Shown here: positions 8,893 through 18,285 of the stretch, one piece after another
Layout of the letters: each line of letters starts with the position of its first letter
Numbering within the stretch: the first letter of the stretch is position 1
Assembly: GCA_020054475.1 (NCBI GenBank)
Contig: JAHWGJ010000014.1
Location: 1-46,232 of the forward strand
Length of the DNA stretch: 46,232 bases
From: Thermoplasmata archaeon
Lineage (GTDB): Archaea; Thermoplasmatota; E2; DHVEG-1
Direction: 5' to 3'
Notes under the pieces: generated by a model
What the model saw: the letters and a program-made list of their open reading frames with translations, nothing else
What the model was told of the DNA's origin: nothing
The model's database searches: none
Program-made: the position numbers and the translations under genes

Positions 8893-10224
8893 TTAACGAA
8901 GGATAAGTTGTATATCCATTAGATTTGTACCAGTAGGTCCTGTTTTAATTAAATCTTCTAGAACTTTAAAAAATTCATATGAATTGTTATTTTTTAAGAA
9001 ATAATTTGGATCAAATTTTTTTTGTAAAGCTCTTTTTAATGAGTAACTATCCGCTATAGCACCTGCAGCGTCACTATACCCATCGATTCCATCTGTTGCA
9101 AATGAAGCAAAAACAATATTTTTATCCTTAAGAGACTTTATACTCCCTAAGACCATCTCTTGATTTCTTCCACCTTTACCTTTTCCGATGACATTTACTG
9201 TTGTTTCTCCTCCAGATATATATAATTTTTTAGTTTCATTCTTTTCATTAATTTTTTCGATAAGGATTTTACCTACATTTTTTGCTTCTCCAGTTAAACA
9301 AGTTGATAATATCTCTGTTTTGTATCCCTTTTTTTTCGCATATTTTTCAACTGTAAGACATAATGACCTATTATTTCCAATAATATAATTATGTACTGTA
9401 TTAAAAATTGGATTATCTTTTTTTAGTGTTTCTGGAATTAATCCTAATATTCCATTATTAATCGATTTTCTAACAATATTTGGAATTTTTTTCCAAATGT
9501 CATGTTTTATAAGTATATTCTTTGCATCATTAAAAGTAGTTGAATCAGGATAAGTTGGGCCTGATGCAATAAATTCAATTGGATCATTTACAATATCTGA
9601 TATTATTAAACTAATAACTTCGCAATTTACATTTTTTAAAAGTTGACCCCCTTTAACAAATGATAAATGTTTTCTAATTGTATTAATCTCACTAATTTCC
9701 ATATTTGTTTTTAATAATAATTCTGTCGTTTTTTTTAGAGCATCCAATCCAATTCTAGGATTGCAAAGTAATGTTGATCCTCCTCCAGATATTAGAATTA
9801 TTATAAGATCTTGTTTTCTACTTTCTTGGATTATTTTTAAAATATGCTTTGTACCTTTTATACTATTTTGATTTGGAATTGGGTGACCTGCTACATATGT
9901 TGTAATTATTTTATCATTAATTTTTATTTTTTGATTATTTGTAATTAATATAGCTTTTGAGATATTTATTGAATCTAAAACAGCCTTGCCCATTTTTATA
10001 CTAGCTTTTCCAAATCCTATTAAATAAATATTATCGAATTTTGTAGTATCTATATTTTTCTTATCAATTAGAATTTTTCCTTCTTTAATAATTCCTTTTA
10101 CAGTTTTATATGGGTCAACTTCGCTAAATGCTAGATTTAAAATATCAAGAATATCTTTTCTTTGTCTTTTAATTTCGCAATTCATTCCATTGCTTATTAG
10201 CTCATGATAGTTTTTAAATAACAT
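8893..10224 (-). CDS. Glycerate 2-kinase (MOFRL family)
   Basis: 443 residues matching archaeal glycerate kinases of the GckA/MOFRL type, which phosphorylate D-glycerate to 2-phosphoglycerate. Visible signatures are IGFGKAS near residue 70, ISGGGSTLLCNPR in the N-terminal domain, SDIVNDPIEFIASGPTYPD, and GKGGRNQE followed by ASFATDGIDGYSDAAGA in the MOFRL domain. In the semi- or non-phosphorylative Entner-Doudoroff pathway this links glyceraldehyde oxidation to glycolysis; here it may also serve glycerate from serine. It begins 15 bases after the SRP54 stop on the same strand, so co-transcription is likely although no functional link is known. It is of usual length with no missing motif. Confidence 0.88.
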   Translation of the reverse strand: MLFKNYHELISNGMNCEIKRQRKDILDILNLAFSEVDPYKTVKGIIKEGKILIDKKNIDTTKFDNIYLIGFGKASIKMGKAVLDSINISKAILITNNQKIKINDKIITTYVAGHPIPNQNSIKGTKHILKIIQESRKQDLIIILISGGGSTLLCNPRIGLDALKKTTELLLKTNMEISEINTIRKHLSFVKGGQLLKNVNCEVISLIISDIVNDPIEFIASGPTYPDSTTFNDAKNILIKHDIWKKIPNIVRKSINNGILGLIPETLKKDNPIFNTVHNYIIGNNRSLCLTVEKYAKKKGYKTEILSTCLTGEAKNVGKILIEKINEKNETKKLYISGGETTVNVIGKGKGGRNQEMVLGSIKSLKDKNIVFASFATDGIDGYSDAAGAIADSYSLKRALQKKFDPNYFLKNNNSYEFFKVLEDLIKTGPTGTNLMDIQLILR

Positions 10225-10239
10225 TTGAATATTTAATTA

Positions 10240-11571
10240 TTAATTTCCAAATTGTAATTGTTTCATAAGATTTTTTCTCATTTTACGATTACCCGAAAGC
10301 CCTTTCATCATACGTTTTGTCATATTATAATATTTTATTAACTCTTTAACATCCTTATTTTCTACACCTGATCCTCTTGCTATTCGTTTGATTCTTGAAG
10401 CTCGAACAATATTTGGATTTTCCATTTCCTCGTTAGTCATTGAATCCATGATAATTCGAAATTTCTGTAATTTATTTTCAGTGCTGCCCATATCAACATT
10501 TTTTATTCGACCTGAAAAGTTACCGGGGAGCATATCAGCAATTTTATTTAATGGTCCCATACCAGATAACATGTCCATCTGATCATACATGTCATGTAAA
10601 GTGAATTTGCCCGACATCATACGTTTTGCTGTTTTTTCAACATCTTTACCCTTCATGCTTAATTCTGCTTTTTCGAGTAATGATTTAATATCCCCCATTC
10701 CAAGTATTCTGGAAATGAAACTAGCTGGATCAAAGGTTTCAAAATCATTAGAATGTTCACCAGTACCTATAAATAAAATTGGTGCACCTACCTCGGCAGC
10801 TGCACTAATAGCGCCACCACCCTTTGCGGTACCATCCAGTTTCGTTAATATAATTCCTGTAATATCTACAGTATCATTGAATGCTTTAGCTTGAGATCCT
10901 GCTTGTTGACCTATTGCAGCGTCAATTACTAAAAGTTTTTCATTTGGTTTGGCAGTTTGAAAAATATCTTTCATTTCTTGAATTAAATCATCTTCAAGTT
11001 TATGCCTACCTGATGTATCAACTATAATAACATCACTAGTTCTTTTAAATTTATTTATGCCATCATTTACAACTTTAACTGCATTTTTTTCTTTTTTATC
11101 CCCATAAAATGGAACTTCCGCTTTCTCCGATATTTGTTTTAATTGCTCGAAAGCTGCAGGTCTATGAACATCTCCTGCAATTAAAGCAGGTCTTAATCCT
11201 CTATTTTTAAAATAAGTGGCTAGTTTTCCACAACTTGTAGTTTTTCCTTGACCATAAAGTCCAGTCATCATTATAATTTGTTTTTTAATTGGCAATTCTC
11301 TAGATTTTCCTAATATATTCACTAGTTCATCATATACAATATGAATAACATGCTCTCTATTACTCATTCCTGCAGGAGGTTTCTCCTGCAAAGCTCTTTT
11401 TTCAATCTTTTTAGACAGGCTTAAAACTAATTTAACATTAACATCAGACTGCAACAAAGCTCTTTGTATGTCTCTTACTACTTCTTTAATCAGTTTTGAA
11501 TCAATATAAACAGCATTTGCAATTTTTTTTAATGTACCTTTAAGAGAATCACTTAAATCGTTTAAAACCAT
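10240..11571 (-). CDS. srp54: Signal recognition particle protein SRP54
   Basis: 443-residue SRP GTPase. It has an N-terminal helical bundle, then the G domain with G1 GLYGQGKTTS at 104-113, DTSGRH (G3), TKLDGTAKGGG (G4 and closing loop) and GDVHRPAAFEQL. The methionine-rich M domain at about 320-443 (FTLHDMYDQMDMLSGMGPL) binds signal sequences and 7S RNA. It acts with SRP19, 7S RNA and FtsY in co-translational targeting, which the many exported proteins in this window would need. It has standard archaeal length and domain order. About 250 AT-rich bases separate it from the divergent transketolase gene, enough for two promoters. The glycerate kinase gene follows closely downstream. Confidence 0.96.
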   Translation of the reverse strand: MVLNDLSDSLKGTLKKIANAVYIDSKLIKEVVRDIQRALLQSDVNVKLVLSLSKKIEKRALQEKPPAGMSNREHVIHIVYDELVNILGKSRELPIKKQIIMMTGLYGQGKTTSCGKLATYFKNRGLRPALIAGDVHRPAAFEQLKQISEKAEVPFYGDKKEKNAVKVVNDGINKFKRTSDVIIVDTSGRHKLEDDLIQEMKDIFQTAKPNEKLLVIDAAIGQQAGSQAKAFNDTVDITGIILTKLDGTAKGGGAISAAAEVGAPILFIGTGEHSNDFETFDPASFISRILGMGDIKSLLEKAELSMKGKDVEKTAKRMMSGKFTLHDMYDQMDMLSGMGPLNKIADMLPGNFSGRIKNVDMGSTENKLQKFRIIMDSMTNEEMENPNIVRASRIKRIARGSGVENKDVKELIKYYNMTKRMMKGLSGNRKMRKNLMKQLQFGN

Positions 11572-11825
11572 TTTATTCCTACTGAAGGAAATATATAAAG
11601 TTACATTAATAACTATCGTTTCTTTATGCTACTAAAAAATATAGTTTATGACATCAATATTTAAAAAACCACAATGTTTTTCATAGGAATTTAACAATCA
11701 ATATAATCTTCAAATAACCAAATTTTCATTAATATTTTTTTTAATAAAAATTACAAAAGTTATTTAGCTAAATACAATATTCAGTGTAAAAGTGGGGTTA
11801 ATTTTTTCTAAGAAAGGGAAATATC

Positions 11826-12683
11826 ATGAACAATTATGATGAACAAATTATCAGAAATCTTGAAATTATTGCTGTAAAAATAAGAAAAAATATAATTAAA
11901 ATGCTATTTAAAGCAGCCTCAGGTCATCCAGGGGGATCATTATCGGCTGTTGAGGGATTAGTATCCTTATATTTTTTACATATGAATCATAATCCAAAAA
12001 AACCAGATGATGAAAACCGAGATCGATTTATTTTAAGTAAAGGACATGCAGCACCCGCTCTTTATGCAACTCTAGCTGAATCGGGATATTTTTCATATGA
12101 TGAATTAAATAATCTTAGAAATATGAATTGTATGTTACAAGGACATCCTGCATGCTTATGCACACCAGGAATCGAAGCTTCAACTGGATCATTAGGTCAT
12201 GGTCTTTCATTTGCTAATGGAGTTGCATTAGCAGCAAAACTAGATAATAAGGACTATAAAACGTATGTTATGCTAGGTGACGGTGAAACAAATGAAGGGC
12301 AAATATGGGAAGCCGCTGCTGCAGCATCACATTATAAATTAGATAATCTCACTGCTTTTATTGATAGAAATTTTTTACAAATTGATGGCAATACAGAAAA
12401 AATAATGCGGTTAGAATCTATTAGAGATAGATGGAATTCATTTGGATGGAAGGTAATTGAAATTGATGGCCATGACATAAAAAAAATATTAGAAGCTTTA
12501 GATGAAGCAGATGGTAATTCAAATTCTCCCACGATTATTATATTAAATACAATCAAAGGAAAAGGTGTTTCTTTCATGGAAAATAATGTTGATTTTCATG
12601 GAGTACCTCCAAATGAAATGGAATATAATTTAGCAATTGAAGAATTAGATACATTACAGAAAAAATTGGAGGCTATGAATTGA
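11826..12683 (+). CDS. Transketolase, N-terminal (thiamine diphosphate-binding) subunit
   Basis: 285 residues forming the pyrophosphate-binding half of a split transketolase. Key motifs are SGHPGGSLSAVE, the conserved KGHAAP segment and the ThDP/metal motif GDGETNEGQ near residues 157-165. The second half is encoded immediately downstream with a four-base overlap, so the two subunits are translationally coupled. Split transketolases are normal in Archaea and in some bacteria, so this is not a broken gene. The enzyme moves two-carbon units between sugar phosphates; in archaea that lack the oxidative pentose pathway it mainly makes pentose and erythrose phosphates. The start has an AAGGGA Shine-Dalgarno-like element eight bases upstream. 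Confidence 0.92.
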   Translation: MNNYDEQIIRNLEIIAVKIRKNIIKMLFKAASGHPGGSLSAVEGLVSLYFLHMNHNPKKPDDENRDRFILSKGHAAPALYATLAESGYFSYDELNNLRNMNCMLQGHPACLCTPGIEASTGSLGHGLSFANGVALAAKLDNKDYKTYVMLGDGETNEGQIWEAAAAASHYKLDNLTAFIDRNFLQIDGNTEKIMRLESIRDRWNSFGWKVIEIDGHDIKKILEALDEADGNSNSPTIIILNTIKGKGVSFMENNVDFHGVPPNEMEYNLAIEELDTLQKKLEAMN

Positions 12684-13633
12684 ACAAAAAGACCATGGTA
12701 AATCCAAGAAATGCATATGGTCAAAAATTAGTTGAACTTGGTAAAAAATATGCTAATTTAGTTGTATTAGATGCAGATCTTTCTAAATCGACAAAAACAA
12801 TTCTATTTGCAAAAGAATATCCAGAAAGATTTTTTGAGATGGGAATAGCTGAAGCTAATATGATATCTACAGCTGCAGGCTTGGCCTCATGTGGAAAAAT
12901 TGCTTTTGCAAGTACTTTTGCAGTATTTGCGACAGGAAGGGTATATGATCAAATAAGAATGGATGTTGCATATTCAAAATCAAATGTTAAAATATTTGCA
13001 ACTCATGGTGGAATAAGTGTAGGAAAAGATGGAGCTAGTCACCAAATGATAGAAGATATTGCACTGATGAGAGTTTTACCAAACATGACAGTTATCGCTC
13101 CAAGTGATGCTCCTCAAACAGGAAAAATTGTTGAATTAATGGTTGAAAATAATGGCCCTATGTATGCAAGAATTGGTAGAGCCAATGCACCGGTTATTTA
13201 CAAAGAAAAAAATTTAATAAACTTAAAATTAGGAAAGGGTCTAATTGTTGAGGAAGGTAATGATGTTACAATTATTGCATGTGGAACAATGGTAGACCCT
13301 GCTCTTGATGCAAAAAAAATACTGAAAAATAACGGTATAGATACACGGGTTGTTGATATGCACACAATTAAACCTATTGATAAAGAATTAATCATTAAAT
13401 GTGCAAAAGAAACAGGAGCCATTGTAACTGCAGAAGAACATTCAATAATTGGCGGCCTTGGAAGTGCAGTTGCCGAAACTTTGATGGATAATAATATTTC
13501 TACTAAATTTTATAGAATGGGTATAAAAGATAGATTCTGTGAAAGTGGAGACCCAAAAGATCTTTTAGAAAAATATGGTTTAAATCAAAAACATATGGTA
13601 AAAAATATTATAAATTTGGTAAAAAAAAATTAA
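12680..13633 (+). CDS. Transketolase, C-terminal (pyrimidine-binding) subunit
   Basis: 317 residues. They contain the pyrimidine-binding domain with the catalytic-glutamate segment MGIAEANMISTAAGLA and the substrate-loop region TFAVFATGRVYDQIR, THGGISVGKDGASHQ, and then the transketolase C-terminal domain (VTIIACGTMVDPAL, VVDMHTIKPID). The start is TTG at 12680, overlapping the TGA of the first subunit, with a strong GGAGG at 12668-12672 inside the upstream gene. The coupling should give equal amounts of both halves. The gene ends four bases into the convergent DRG gene. All expected motifs are present. Confidence 0.92.
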   Translation: MNKKTMVNPRNAYGQKLVELGKKYANLVVLDADLSKSTKTILFAKEYPERFFEMGIAEANMISTAAGLASCGKIAFASTFAVFATGRVYDQIRMDVAYSKSNVKIFATHGGISVGKDGASHQMIEDIALMRVLPNMTVIAPSDAPQTGKIVELMVENNGPMYARIGRANAPVIYKEKNLINLKLGKGLIVEEGNDVTIIACGTMVDPALDAKKILKNNGIDTRVVDMHTIKPIDKELIIKCAKETGAIVTAEEHSIIGGLGSAVAETLMDNNISTKFYRMGIKDRFCESGDPKDLLEKYGLNQKHMVKNIINLVKKN

Positions 13634-14742
13634 CGAGAAATTACTATTGTCATTAAATCATTATCTGATAGAATATGTTCTAAACCAACTTTTTGTCCAG
13701 AGTATTTTGCTGATTTTCCCCAAATCTGCGCATATCTAAATTTTTTTATAAAATCTCTATGTAATTTTTTACACGCATCTTCAACGTTTTGACCTTTTTT
13801 TAGTATCAATGGCTCATCATAATCTGGATCTTTTCCTATAGGTTTCATAAAAATTCTCATAATATTAAGTTCTGATATAAACAAGTTTTTTAATTGATTT
13901 AATTCAAGATTTTTAGCTGCTGAAATTGCTATAACATTCCACTTTTTATTTTTGATTTTTTTTATATTTATACTTAATTTATTATTTGAAACCAGATCTT
14001 TTTTATTTATTACTACAATCGAAGGTACATATATTCTATTATTCATGAATACGTCAATTAATTGATCCTCATCAATGTCTTCTCTAATTAGTATTTCACC
14101 ATTAGTGATATATTCTGATGAAATTGATTTTATTGTTATTTCACTTAATCTAGTTAGTTTAATAGTTGATTTTACGTTAATTCCACCTTGTCCTGTTTTT
14201 TTAATAGTTACATCTGGTTTTTTTTGATTTAATCTTATTCCAGATCTATATAACTCTTTGGTCATTAACTCAAGCTGATCAATATTCCGTGAATCAATCA
14301 TAAAAAGTATTAGATCTACATTTCTAATAGCGGATATTATCTCTCTACCTCTACCTTTGCCTTTATATGCCCCAGTTATTAATCCAGGTAAATCAAGAAT
14401 CTGAATTTTTGCTCCATTATATAACATCATTCCAGGAATAACATCTAATGTTGTAAACTCATATTCTCCAACTCTACTATTAGCATCGGTTAATCTATTT
14501 AATAAAGTACTTTTACCAACACTTGGAAAACCAATGAGTCCAATTGTTGCATCACCTGATTTTTTTATTGCAAAACCTTTTCCTTTGGTGATAGTACTTT
14601 TTCTTATATCGGATAAATCTCTTAATCTAGCGATTTTTGCTTTTAATTTTCCAATATGATGTTCTGTAGCCTTATTTTTTTGAGTATTAAAAATTTCTTC
14701 CTCGATTTTATTAATTTGTTCATCAATTGTTGAGTCTTTCAT
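13630..14742 (-). CDS. DRG-family GTPase with C-terminal TGS domain
   Basis: 370 residues. Coiled N-terminal helices (1-60) are followed by the Obg/DRG G domain with G1 GFPSVGKST at 71-79, FTTL (G2), DLPG at 117-120 (G3) and NKKD (G4). The DRG signature GAYKGKGRGREIISAIRN is intact. The C-terminal about 75 residues (from KPIGKDPDYDEP to the end) are a TGS domain. Archaeal and eukaryotic DRG proteins associate with ribosomes and translation, and their partner DFRP is not seen here. The length matches archaeal DRG. The stop codon overlaps the convergent transketolase gene by four bases. Confidence 0.93.
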   Translation of the reverse strand: MKDSTIDEQINKIEEEIFNTQKNKATEHHIGKLKAKIARLRDLSDIRKSTITKGKGFAIKKSGDATIGLIGFPSVGKSTLLNRLTDANSRVGEYEFTTLDVIPGMMLYNGAKIQILDLPGLITGAYKGKGRGREIISAIRNVDLILFMIDSRNIDQLELMTKELYRSGIRLNQKKPDVTIKKTGQGGINVKSTIKLTRLSEITIKSISSEYITNGEILIREDIDEDQLIDVFMNNRIYVPSIVVINKKDLVSNNKLSINIKKIKNKKWNVIAISAAKNLELNQLKNLFISELNIMRIFMKPIGKDPDYDEPLILKKGQNVEDACKKLHRDFIKKFRYAQIWGKSAKYSGQKVGLEHILSDNDLMTIVISR

Positions 14743-14785
14743 ACTTTATTATATGAAATATGTTTCAGTTTAATAAAAACAGTGA

Positions 14786-15721
14786 TTAGTTTTTTGTAAT
14801 ATGAGTGCCAATATTTCCCTTTATTGATTCCCATGCTTTATCAACATTTGATATTATTACCTTCTCTCCGCCATATTCTAAAAATCTAATCGCAGCAAGT
14901 ATTTTTGGCCCCATGCTACCCTCAGGAAAATGACCCTCCTTGTAATATTTTTTTATTTGACTTAAACTTATTAGATTAATACCTTTTTGATTTGATTTAT
15001 TATAATTAATATAAACTTGATCTACATTAGTTAAAATCATTAATATATCAGCTTTAATCGATTCAGCAAGACATTCGGATGCTAAATCTTTATCTACAAC
15101 CGCTTCAATCCCATCTAATTTTGAAAAATTATCAATAACAGGCATCCCTCCTCCTCCAGCTGCAATAATAATAATATCTTCATCAATCAATTTTTTTATT
15201 ATTTTCCCCTCAATAATTTTTTTTGGATCTGGTGAAGGAACAACGATACGCCATCCATTAGAAAATTCTTTTACTTTGTATCCATCTTCTATCAATTCAC
15301 GTGCTTCAACTTTGTTAAAAAAAGGACCAATTGGTTTTGTTAGATCTAAAAAAGAAGAATCATTTTCATCAACTAAAACTTGTGTAATTAATGTAACTAC
15401 ATCTTTTTGAATTTTTAATCTTTTTAATTCATTATATATACATTGTTGAATCATATATCCAATATAACCCTCACTTTCAGCAACACAGATGCCAAGAGGC
15501 ATTGGCGGTATTTTAGCTCTAGCAGCATTATTTTGTAATAAAATCGAACCTACCTGGGGCCCATTACCATGAGTAATAACGACTCTATAATTTTCTTTAA
15601 TCATTTTTACTATTGATTCCGAAATTTTTCTCGTGTTTGCGAATTGTTCATAAATATTCCCTTTTTGATTTTTCTTGATAAGTGCGTTTCCACCAAGCGC
15701 TATTATTACTTTTTTATTCAT
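14786..15721 (-). CDS. arcC: Carbamate kinase
   Basis: 311 residues of the amino-acid kinase fold. Evidence is ALGGNAL at the N terminus, THGNGPQVG, the carbamate-kinase-specific CVAESEGYIGYMIQQ, PSPDPKKI, AAGGGGMPVI and DKDLASECLAE, and the C-terminal EGSMGPKILAAIRFLE. The enzyme interconverts carbamoyl phosphate plus ADP with carbamate plus ATP. In fermentative archaea it gives substrate-level ATP from arginine, agmatine or purine breakdown. No arginine deiminase or ornithine transcarbamylase gene lies nearby, so the source of carbamoyl phosphate is unknown. The gene is divergent from pcm, with about 110 bases between starts. Confidence 0.94.
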   Translation of the reverse strand: MNKKVIIALGGNALIKKNQKGNIYEQFANTRKISESIVKMIKENYRVVITHGNGPQVGSILLQNNAARAKIPPMPLGICVAESEGYIGYMIQQCIYNELKRLKIQKDVVTLITQVLVDENDSSFLDLTKPIGPFFNKVEARELIEDGYKVKEFSNGWRIVVPSPDPKKIIEGKIIKKLIDEDIIIIAAGGGGMPVIDNFSKLDGIEAVVDKDLASECLAESIKADILMILTNVDQVYINYNKSNQKGINLISLSQIKKYYKEGHFPEGSMGPKILAAIRFLEYGGEKVIISNVDKAWESIKGNIGTHITKN

Positions 15722-15832
15722 TATGCTTGAAAGAAATATTTAACTATATAATAAATTTATACATTGAGAGAAGATTAATCTTTTTTCCCTCTAGTTTTTT
15801 ATATGATTAAAAACTAATATATTTGATATTAT

Positions 15833-16474
15833 ATGGATTTCAATAATAAAAGAATAGAATTAATATGCAAATTAAAAAAAGAAGGTTACATTAAATCAGG
15901 GCATATTGAACAGGCTTTTTTAAAAATTCCTAGGGAAAATTTTATTTCTGAAAATTTTCATAATTTTGCTTACGCTGATAATCCACTTGAAATTGGGTAT
16001 GGTCAAACTATATCAGCTCCTCATATGATTGCAATTATGTGTGAAGAATTAAATCTAAAAAAAGGACAAAAAATCCTAGAAATTGGTTCAGGTTCTGGCT
16101 ATCATGCAGCCATTGTTTCAAAGATAATTGGAAAAGATGGTCATGTATTTTCAATTGAAAGGATTTCTTCTTTAGCGAATTTTGCAAAAAAAAATTTAAT
16201 TAAAAGTGGAGTTAAAAATGTAGATATAATTGTTGGTGATGGTTCTATAGGATTTAATGAAAAAGCACCTTATGACCGAATTTATATAACTTGTGCTTCA
16301 CCCAGAATTCCCCTGATTCTTATTAAACAATTAAAAGACCCTGGAAAGATGATAGTACCAGTTGGTAATGTTATCTGTTCATTAACTTCATTAGAAAAAA
16401 TTGAGGGTAAAGTAATTCTTAATAACTTATGTGGTTGTGCTTTTGTTCCTATGATCGGAAAAAATGGATATTAA
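15833..16474 (+). CDS. pcm: Protein-L-isoaspartate O-methyltransferase
   Basis: 213 residues. The PIMT-specific segment GYGQTISAPHM (55-65) is followed by the SAM-binding motif I LEIGSGSGYHAA (82-93), VFSIER and the GDGSIGFNEKAPYDRIYITCA block. It methylates isoaspartyl residues so that damaged proteins can be repaired. Length and motif order are typical of archaeal Pcm. The ATG at 15833 is preceded by AT-rich sequence (CTAATATATTTGATATTAT) with no Shine-Dalgarno, so a leaderless transcript is likely. It is divergent from carbamate kinase. Confidence 0.93.
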   Translation: MDFNNKRIELICKLKKEGYIKSGHIEQAFLKIPRENFISENFHNFAYADNPLEIGYGQTISAPHMIAIMCEELNLKKGQKILEIGSGSGYHAAIVSKIIGKDGHVFSIERISSLANFAKKNLIKSGVKNVDIIVGDGSIGFNEKAPYDRIYITCASPRIPLILIKQLKDPGKMIVPVGNVICSLTSLEKIEGKVILNNLCGCAFVPMIGKNGY

Positions 16475-16570
16475 AGTTTATTAAGAATACCCAAAATGTT
16501 ACTATGTAAAATATAATTAAAAATAAATAATCAATTAAATTTATTTATTTTAAACCATTATTATCTTTGA

Positions 16571-17203
16571 TTGAAATTAGATTTAATAGACCCAAATGAA
16601 CTTATGCCTGATTTTTATGATTGCTCAATTTGTGGACTCTGTTGTAAAGATAAGGATATTCTAATTATTGGTGAAGATTTGAAGAAAATATCAAAATATC
16701 TGGATATCTCCTATCAAGATTTTTTTAATAATTATACTATAAAAACATCCAAAAAAGATATTTTAGAGACATACTATGGTATAAAAAACTCTTCAGAATT
16801 AAGAGATAATATAAAATTTGGATTTATAAAAAAGTTGTTCACATCAAACCGAATGATTAGAGTTCCATGTAAGTTTTTACAAAATAATAGATGTAAAATA
16901 TATGATGTAAGACCAACTGCTTGTATGATTTTTCCAGTATATATTTATAAGAAGGATAATACATTTGAAATAGGTTCAGTATATAAATGCCCTTTAGCCA
17001 CTCATTTTTTTGAAGGATTGATGGAATTCACTAAAATATATTTTCCAGTTGAATATAAAAAAGACATTGAATCATTAAAAAAAACGAATGAAATAGAATT
17101 AAACATCATGCTTAAACTTGAATATTATAAGATGTTTAGTTGGTATATAAAAGACAAAAAGGTTTTTGAAAAATATTATAAAATAAATTATTCAAAGGAT
17201 TAA
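16571..17203 (+). CDS. YkgJ-family cysteine-cluster protein
   Basis: 210 residues with the zinc- or iron-sulfur-binding cysteine cluster of the YkgJ/CxxCxxCC family. CSICGLCC lies at residues 18-25, followed later by CKFLQNNRCKIYDVRPTAC and CPLATHF. The predicted start is TTG at 16571; the first in-frame ATG is at residue 12 and would still keep the cluster. The metal is not known with certainty for most members and the function is unassigned. The C-terminal part is helical and charged with no membrane segment. It is monocistronic, followed by two copies of a 33-base repeat. Confidence 0.75.
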   Translation: MKLDLIDPNELMPDFYDCSICGLCCKDKDILIIGEDLKKISKYLDISYQDFFNNYTIKTSKKDILETYYGIKNSSELRDNIKFGFIKKLFTSNRMIRVPCKFLQNNRCKIYDVRPTACMIFPVYIYKKDNTFEIGSVYKCPLATHFFEGLMEFTKIYFPVEYKKDIESLKKTNEIELNIMLKLEYYKMFSWYIKDKKVFEKYYKINYSKD

Positions 17204-17282
17204 AACCCATATAAAATCTTGTATTAAAGTTTAGTAGATATATTAGGGTTAAAACCAATATAATCTCCTGTATTAAAGTTTA
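17201..17282. repeat. Two direct copies of a 33-base sequence, 49-base period
   Basis: 17201-17233 and 17250-17282 share 29 of 33 bases, both starting TAAAACC and ending TGTATTAAAGTTTA. The first copy begins two bases before the end of the YkgJ-type gene's stop region. The second covers the stop codon of the convergent adenosine-kinase-like gene. They may be a tandem duplication with a role in bidirectional termination, but no strong hairpin is visible. Confidence 0.7.
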
Positions 17283-17776
17283 TATCCAATATTTCTAAGA
17301 AATTCTTTTCTCCATTTTATATCTTCTTTATTTTCAATTCCCTTTGGTATAAAACCATCAATTATACCTAAAATTCCACGACCAATTTCCTTTCCTTGTG
17401 ATGATTCTGCAATAATAACTTTTGTTGGATTTGCAGTTGCACAAAATATTGTACATACTTCATAAACATTTTTAATTTTATTTAAAATATTTATTGGAAA
17501 ACAATTTTTCATAAAAATTATAAAAGAATGCCCCGCTCCAATTTTAGAAGCATTTTTTATAGCAAGTTTTTCTAACTCTGCATCGTTTCCTAAACATCTA
17601 ATTTTGCATGCCCCACTAGCTTCACAAAATGCTATTCCAAATTTGGAATTTGGAACCGAATTTATAATAGCTTCATATAAATCTTCAATTGATTTAATAA
17701 AATGAGTTTGACCTAAAATAAAATTCATTTCATCAGGTTTTTTAATTTCAACAACATTTAATTGAATATCTTTCAT
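17273..17776 (-). CDS. Adenosine-specific kinase family protein
   Basis: 167 residues matching the small archaeal/bacterial family named 'adenosine specific kinase' (PF04008). Family-typical blocks are QTHFIKSIEDLYEAI, FGIAFCEASGACKIRC, GNDAELEKLAIKNA, GAGHSFIIFM, VCTIFCATANPTKVI and the glycine-rich GRGILGIIDGFIPKGIE. Length fits the family. The family name comes from structural work showing nucleoside or nucleotide binding; the physiological reaction is poorly established, so the functional label is tentative. It lies upstream and alone between the convergent YkgJ-type gene and the ribosomal-protein operon. Confidence 0.8.
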   Translation of the reverse strand: MKDIQLNVVEIKKPDEMNFILGQTHFIKSIEDLYEAIINSVPNSKFGIAFCEASGACKIRCLGNDAELEKLAIKNASKIGAGHSFIIFMKNCFPINILNKIKNVYEVCTIFCATANPTKVIIAESSQGKEIGRGILGIIDGFIPKGIENKEDIKWRKEFLRNIGYKL

Positions 17777-17873
17777 ATAGACACTCCGATAATCTAATTC
17801 TTGATATAAGATAAAGAGTTTTCTATTAATATTAAAATTTCAATATAGCAAAAAATGAACATTAATAATTAAA

Positions 17874-18056
17874 CTATTTTTTAGCGTAAAATTTACTCCA
17901 TCTAACCCTTCTTGGAATTCTTTTTAATTTTAACATGTTTTTCTGACATTTATTTTTACAAAAATTAAATACAGTACCATCTTTTTTAGCATATAATTTA
18001 CCCGTACCCGGTTCAATTTCATTACCACAAAATGAACAAGTTCTTCTCTCGACCAT
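17874..18056 (-). CDS. rpl24e: Ribosomal protein L24e
   Basis: 60 residues starting MVERRTCSFCGNEIEPGTG, the full conserved L24e zinc-binding ribbon: C-x2-C near residues 7-10 and, further on, FCKNKCQKN. The frame extends upstream to 18080, but the ATG at 18056 has an AGAGG ribosome binding site and matches the family start, so I prefer it. The gene lies 10 bases after the S28e stop. L24e is a zinc-bearing large-subunit protein of the archaeal and eukaryotic ribosome. Confidence 0.95.
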   Translation of the reverse strand: MVERRTCSFCGNEIEPGTGKLYAKKDGTVFNFCKNKCQKNMLKLKRIPRRVRWSKFYAKK

Positions 18057-18066
18057 AAAAATTCCT

Positions 18067-18276
18067 CTACCGTGGTCCACCTATACTTTTTGCTTCTCTT
18101 TGTGTTTCACTAAGCATTAATATATCTCCAAGTTGGATGGGCCCCATAACATTTCTAGTAATTATTTTTCCTTTATCGACACCTTCTAAAACTCTAACCT
18201 TAACCTGACATGCTTCTCCAGCCATACCAGTCCTACTTATTATTTCAACTATTTCACAAGGTGTTCCTTCTACCAT
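18067..18276 (-). CDS. rps28e: Ribosomal protein S28e
   Basis: 69 residues with the family core [23 protein letters not shown] followed by GDILML and the C-terminal motif [10 protein letters not shown]. It is a small-subunit protein of the OB fold near the mRNA exit channel, found only in Archaea and Eukarya. It sits in the classical archaeal L7Ae-S28e-L24e operon, nine bases after the L7Ae stop codon. Confidence 0.97.
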   Translation of the reverse strand: MVEGTPCEIVEIISRTGMAGEACQVKVRVLEGVDKGKIITRNVMGPIQLGDILMLSETQREAKSIGGPR

Positions 18277-18285
18277 TTTCTTACC

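Noticed and set aside
10589-10894. A 101-codon plus-strand frame
   Set aside because: It is antisense to conserved SRP54 sequence and has no promoter, RBS or family likeness. The same holds for plus-strand frames inside the PQQ-propeller and GlnRS genes.
11826-13633. Transketolase broken by frameshift
   Set aside because: Two-gene transketolases with a short overlap and an internal GGAGG are normal in Archaea; both halves are complete.
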